From assembly GCA_963573385.1 (NCBI GenBank), contig CAUYLG010061926.1:62001-126000 (forward strand): DNA of 64,000 nt, given 5' to 3'. The stretch comes from Cacajao melanocephalus (lineage: Eukaryota > Chordata > Mammalia > Primates > Pitheciidae). The first letter of the stretch is position 1; each line of letters opens with the position of its first letter. The notes under the pieces are model-generated. The model did no database searches, was not told the DNA's origin, and worked only from the letters and a program-made list of their open reading frames with translations. The position numbers and the translations under genes are program-made. Below, one piece after another: positions 60,300 to 64,000 of the stretch.

Positions 60300-60669
60300 T
60301 GCTATAGACTGAATCGTATCCCCCTCAAAATTCGTATGTTGAAGCCTTAAGCCGCAATGTGACTATATCTGGAGACGGGCCCTTTAGGAGATACAAAAGC
60401 TTAAATGAGGTCCTAAGAATGGGCCTCTAATCCAATAAGACTATGGTTTTATAGGAAGAGGCTGAGCTGTCTCTCTCTCTTTCTGCCATGTGAAGACACA
60501 ATGAGAAGGCATAGTCTTCAAGTCAGGAAGAAAGTCCACACCAGAATCCAACCATGCTGACACCCTGATCTTGGACCACCAGTCTCCAGACCTGTGAACC
60601 AATGAACTTCTGTTGTTTAAGCCAGCCAGCCTATAGCATTTTATTATAGAATCATGAAAAGACTATTAT
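60300..60669 (+). mobile_element. MaLR/MLT1-type solo LTR
   Basis: tgctatagactgaatcgtatccccctc, gtatgttgaagccttaagccgc, atgtgactatatctggagacgggccctttaggag, gccatgtgaagacacaatgagaag, gatcttggaccaccagtctccag, tctgttgtttaagcc. It ends near aaaagactatta. Confidence 0.8.
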
Positions 60670-60829
60670 GCATGTAAAACCTGGTAAAAAAAAAAATTCG
60701 CTGAGAGGTACTTTCTAACTGAAAGTATGTTGCCTCTTTCTATTCTATCTTTGGAAATATTATTTTCTGTTTCTTCTATGGTGTTACGACTACTCCCGGA
60801 AATACTAACAATGCTTATGCTAACATATA

Positions 60830-61110
60830 ACATTTACTGAGCTCTCCTTATGGCCCGAGCACTGCTTATGCCGTAAGTGATTACACAGTGTTTGGTATAT
60901 AAGTCAGTCACTGGTCTAAATTATTTGAAAATGTTAATTTTTATAACAACTCAGGTTGTTAATATTATCACCCCCATTTTACACAGGGGTAACTAATGTT
61001 AAAAAAAAAAAAAGTTTGTTTTGCCAAGGTTATTAATAAGTAAGCAGCAGAGCCCGGATTTGGACCAGGAAAGTCTGGTTTCAGAGTCCATACTGTTAAC
61101 CCTTCTGTTG
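60830..61110 (-). mobile_element. MIR SINE, antisense
   Basis: tttactgagctctccttatggcccgagcactg, ataacaactcaggttgttaatattatcacccccattttacacagg, then aagtaagcagcagagcccggatttggaccagg. An A13 run sits inside at about 61001. Confidence 0.75.
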
Positions 61111-61149
61111 TTTGCCTAGGAAAAGTTTGTTATAGCTCTCCAACCATAC

Positions 61150-61270
61150 CACAGTCCTACATAGCAGATGTTATTAGTTTTCTTATTTTGCTGCTGGAGA
61201 AACTGAGGTACAGAATGGCCATGTAATTTTCCCAGTATCAGACAGTCCAATATGAGCCAGATAATTCTAG
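61150..61270 (-). mobile_element. MIR fragment, antisense
   Basis: cagatgttattagttttcttattttgctgctggagaaactgaggtacagaatggcc and the following ccagtatcagacagtcc match the reversed MIR core. Confidence 0.55.
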
Positions 61271-61274
61271 AGGC

Positions 61275-63240
61275 TTCTACCCTTTTCTTCTCTGTGGGTT
61301 ACCTCAAGATGACAAGGCTGGAGGCTGACTGTCTTCTGCAGGTGGTATTTCAGAACTTCCATGCAAAGGGTTGAGGTGGTTAACAGCTACTGAAACAGGG
61401 AGTGTGTGTTTCAGAGAAGCAGACAGAGGTTTGTGACATTTTCCAGGCTGCAGGTACGAGATCTATGCCCTACTGAGTTCCATATGCTTTAGCCAGGGAC
61501 TACCATCTCGGAGGCACTGAGATAATTCAAATCTCTGGACTCTGATTGTCAGATTCCGTGTGTTCAAGAGTCAAAGCTTCATCTGGAGTGGGAACAACTT
61601 CTCTGGTTCAAACTCTGCAGTGCACCTGCAGATTTCCCATTAAACTGCCTGCTGAATCAGGAATAATGATTCTCAGGGGGAAGAGATATTATTTGCATTT
61701 GAATTAATGTTGAGTTCAGAGTCACAGATTCCTCATCAAGAAGGATTTAGAGCAATTGCTGATATCCTGGGGATCTGTGACCAGCTCATTATTTCCATCT
61801 CACAGGGTAGTGCTAGAATTTTTAATTTTTTTCAAGTCTTCTTTCGAAAGTTTGGCTCTCTTTATCCCCATGATCATAATTATAATAATTTTGAAACATC
61901 AGTCTGCTCAAATATCAAGGTGTTGAATGGATAATTTCACTTTAATGAATTTGTCTCATATGGGCTTATTTTCCACATCTGTCCTAAGCTGAATAGCTAA
62001 CTGGTTAATATGAGAACTGTTCCGTTTCATTAGCGTCTCCCTGTTGATTTCCTTGAGGTGGAACTGATACATTGCCAGTTGCAAGCTCTGAGAGCTCTTT
62101 CCTTTTAGGCAAAGCACGCATCCAAATTCTATTCTAAGGCACTGATGCCAACTAGGAAGAATAAAAAATGAAATAGTTTGATCATCCAGATAAACTGCAG
62201 GATTCCATATACCCGGTAGCTTCTGAGAGATTAGCAAGTACTTGTTATGGACGTCATAAACTCTTGTACCTGAGGCCATGGTGGGTAAATTGTACAAGTA
62301 AGGCCACAAAGCCCTGGCAGGGAGGGGTGTGGACTGAGGAGTAGAGAGGGAAAGAGGTTTGGCTGGTGAACTCAGGAAGGAGAGGACAGGGGAAGGAACC
62401 GGGGTGGCAGTGGATCCAGGCGGCTTCGGTGAAGGTGTTGAGTTGGAGTATAAAATTTCCAACCTTTTAGGAAGGAGGGCTCTTGATTGTTGCAGTGGCT
62501 AATTCAGCCGAGGTGGATAAATGATCAGTTAGGATGCTCTTCCTCTAAGTGAGAAACTGACAAACAGGGAGGCAGAGCACCTCTCACAGCAAGACCCAGA
62601 GTGTACTTAAGGACTAGGTCTATTGGACATGGCTAGATCTAGGACATGACTCTGTTCACAAGGACCCAGGTTCTTTCTGTCTGTCTTTCTGCTATGATGT
62701 CCTTGGCAGTGGCTTCATTCTCAACCTTGTTCTCCTCAAGGCTGTATGATGACTCCCAGAAAATATCGGGGCTGCATGCTTGCTTCCTTGCTCACCTCCC
62801 TAGGGCAGGGGAAGGAGAGACTCTATCTTCATTCACAGGAGAAAAATTCATTTATCTGATTGGGCCAAATTGGTCAAGAAACAGAGAAAGAATCAAGCAC
62901 GTATGAGACCTCGTGCCAGAATCCTTGTGCATCTTCTTTCCTGTCGAGTGGCAGCGTGGATGACATGCTGTAGGATGTGCCTGTGTGGCTCTCCCTGCAC
63001 CCACCAAGTTGTTCCAGCTATGAAGTGAACAAAGGCAACACCACTCATTTCCAGCAGGAAATGAGCCGCCAGGCCATTCCAGAGAGACTTGAAACTCCTG
63101 ATGGGGCATAAAGGGTTAAGTGAGTTTGAGGGCCTCCTTGTGAGGGGAAATAGAAGACAGTGAAAAGAATGGAAGATACCGGTTTAGTGGTAAGGAGGCC
63201 ACTTACTGAGTTGAATGCCATCCCAACTTTAAACTAGGTC
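61275..63240. other. Unassigned sequence with one well-placed ATG frame
   Basis: No repeat recognised. On the minus strand an ATG at 62279 sits in a strong Kozak context (cccaccATGGcc) and opens 107 codons to a stop at 61956. The frame remains open upstream to 62462. No family is recognised and no splice signals or promoter are evident, so I do not call it a gene; it is described as a finding. Confidence 0.4.
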
Positions 63241-63242
63241 AG

Positions 63243-63473
63243 CTTCTCAACCTCAGTACTGTGCTACTCTCAACTCGGAGCCAGATGTTTCCCCGTCGTG
63301 GTGGGCTGTCCATGATGGAGAAACACACTGAAGGATGTGTAGCAGCATCTCTGGTCTCCACCCGCTAGGTGCCATTAGCATCCTTCCTCTCCTCATGTGA
63401 CAACCAAAAACATCTCCAGAACATTGCCAATGTGCCCTGTTGAGATTTTTGTGCCCTCATTGAGAACCACTGC
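63243..63473. mobile_element. MER5A-type hAT-Charlie MITE
   Basis: It runs from cttctcaacctcagtactgtg through gtagcagcatctctggtctccacccgctaggtgccattagc, tgacaaccaaaaacatctcc and acattgccaatgtgcc to attgagaaccactg, all in MER5A order. Confidence 0.88.
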
Positions 63474-63474
63474 C

Positions 63475-63760
63475 TTAGAGTGAGGCAGGAACTCGAGTGG
63501 TCAGGAATGATGGGGTTGGTTAGATGCTTCTCTCTAAAATGTTGAGGAATTGACAAAGGTGGCTGACAGTGTGCACAGATTGCCTTATAGCTGCAGTACT
63601 AACTTTGCGCCCATGTGTGGGGAAACTTCCAAAGGAGGTTTTAGGATCAAGAAGCCATCTGATTAAAGCACTGACCAGGGCCAGTTTATGCAAGAAGGAG
63701 TGTAGGGATTGATTGAGAACTGTGTGGAATGTAACTAAATATCTAGGCACAAATGAAACC
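63475..63760. other. Unassigned sequence
   Basis: Nothing recognised. Confidence 0.5.
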
Positions 63761-63764
63761 TGTA

Positions 63765-64000
63765 TTGCGTGTGTATGATGATGATAATGCTGATGACAGG
63801 ACTACAAGTTGCTACATACCTGGTAAGTGCCAGGAACTGCGGCAAACACAGATTATACCCAGTTTATAATCCCACAACTACTCTGCAAGGTGACAGTTGC
63901 CCTCATTTTATCGATGAGGAATCTGAGGGTTAGACAGGCCCTGTGACCTACTCAAGCTTCTGCCACTAGTTGTGGTGGAGACAGGTTAAGCCCCAGTTCT
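63765..64000 (-). mobile_element. MIR SINE, antisense, cut by the window end
   Basis: taagtgccaggaactgcggcaaac, tttataatcccacaactactctgcaaggtgacag, ccctcattttatcgatgaggaatctgaggg, then agacaggttaagccccagttct follow the reversed MIR core. Confidence 0.75.

Noticed and set aside
61956..62279. Possible likeness of the minus-strand frame to the N-terminal half of interleukin-1 family proteins
   Set aside because: Only scattered residues (a D-V near the start, CL and LQL later) can be lined up. No family signature, no matching exon structure and no neighbouring IL-1-type exons are seen.

Overview
The window reads as primate, most likely human, nuclear DNA. AluS- and AluJ-type SINEs, primate L1PA 3' ends and a MADE1 mariner element sit among much older mammalian repeats: MIR, LINE-2, MER5A, MER20-like elements and MaLR LTRs. 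I could not support any host protein-coding exon, tRNA or rRNA. The long open frames are short, mostly start at non-ATG codons, and mostly fall in repeats or low-complexity tracts, so nearly all annotation here is of mobile elements, simple repeats and structural motifs.

Layout. 1-1550: AT-rich sequence without a recognised repeat. 1551-6845: one antisense old L1 running from 3' UTR to 5' UTR with a large internal deletion, carrying a short sense L1 3' end and an AT palindrome. 6850-25600: AT-rich, gene-desert-like DNA with scattered MER, MIR and L2 fragments, one AluJ (19999), a MADE1 copy (22382), a GC/CpG-richer unique block (13590-13870) and candidate regulatory motifs near 8705, 10090 and 18337. 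25606-27061: a MaLR LTR plus internal sequence cut by an L1PA fragment whose tail has become a pure AT microsatellite.

27085-29310: two antisense L2 copies, then a 149-bp pyrimidine tract and a MIR that runs directly into a 90-bp near-perfect hairpin (29866-29955). From about 27 kb base composition becomes more GC-rich and SINE-rich. 30-43 kb: L2, MIR, MaLR LTRs, an intact AluS with target-site duplications (38650) and an L2 split by a MER20-like element and an Alu (40070-41700). 42945-43195: an unexplained CpG-dense patch. 43457-48520: a 5'-truncated Alu and an L1PA fragment, both with clear target-site duplications.

48.5-64 kb: mostly unique GC-moderate DNA with MIRs. It holds an Alu whose central linker has become a TG/TA microsatellite (53005-53129), three more MaLR or L2 insertions, and a 110-bp sequence copied from 53567 into a microsatellite at 55666.

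The most notable items are the templated duplication (53567 to 55666), the near-perfect hairpin (29866-29955), the mir-548-like MADE1 hairpin, and the two CpG-rich non-repeat blocks. None is shown here to be functional. Repeat subfamily names come from remembered consensus features and should be taken at family level.
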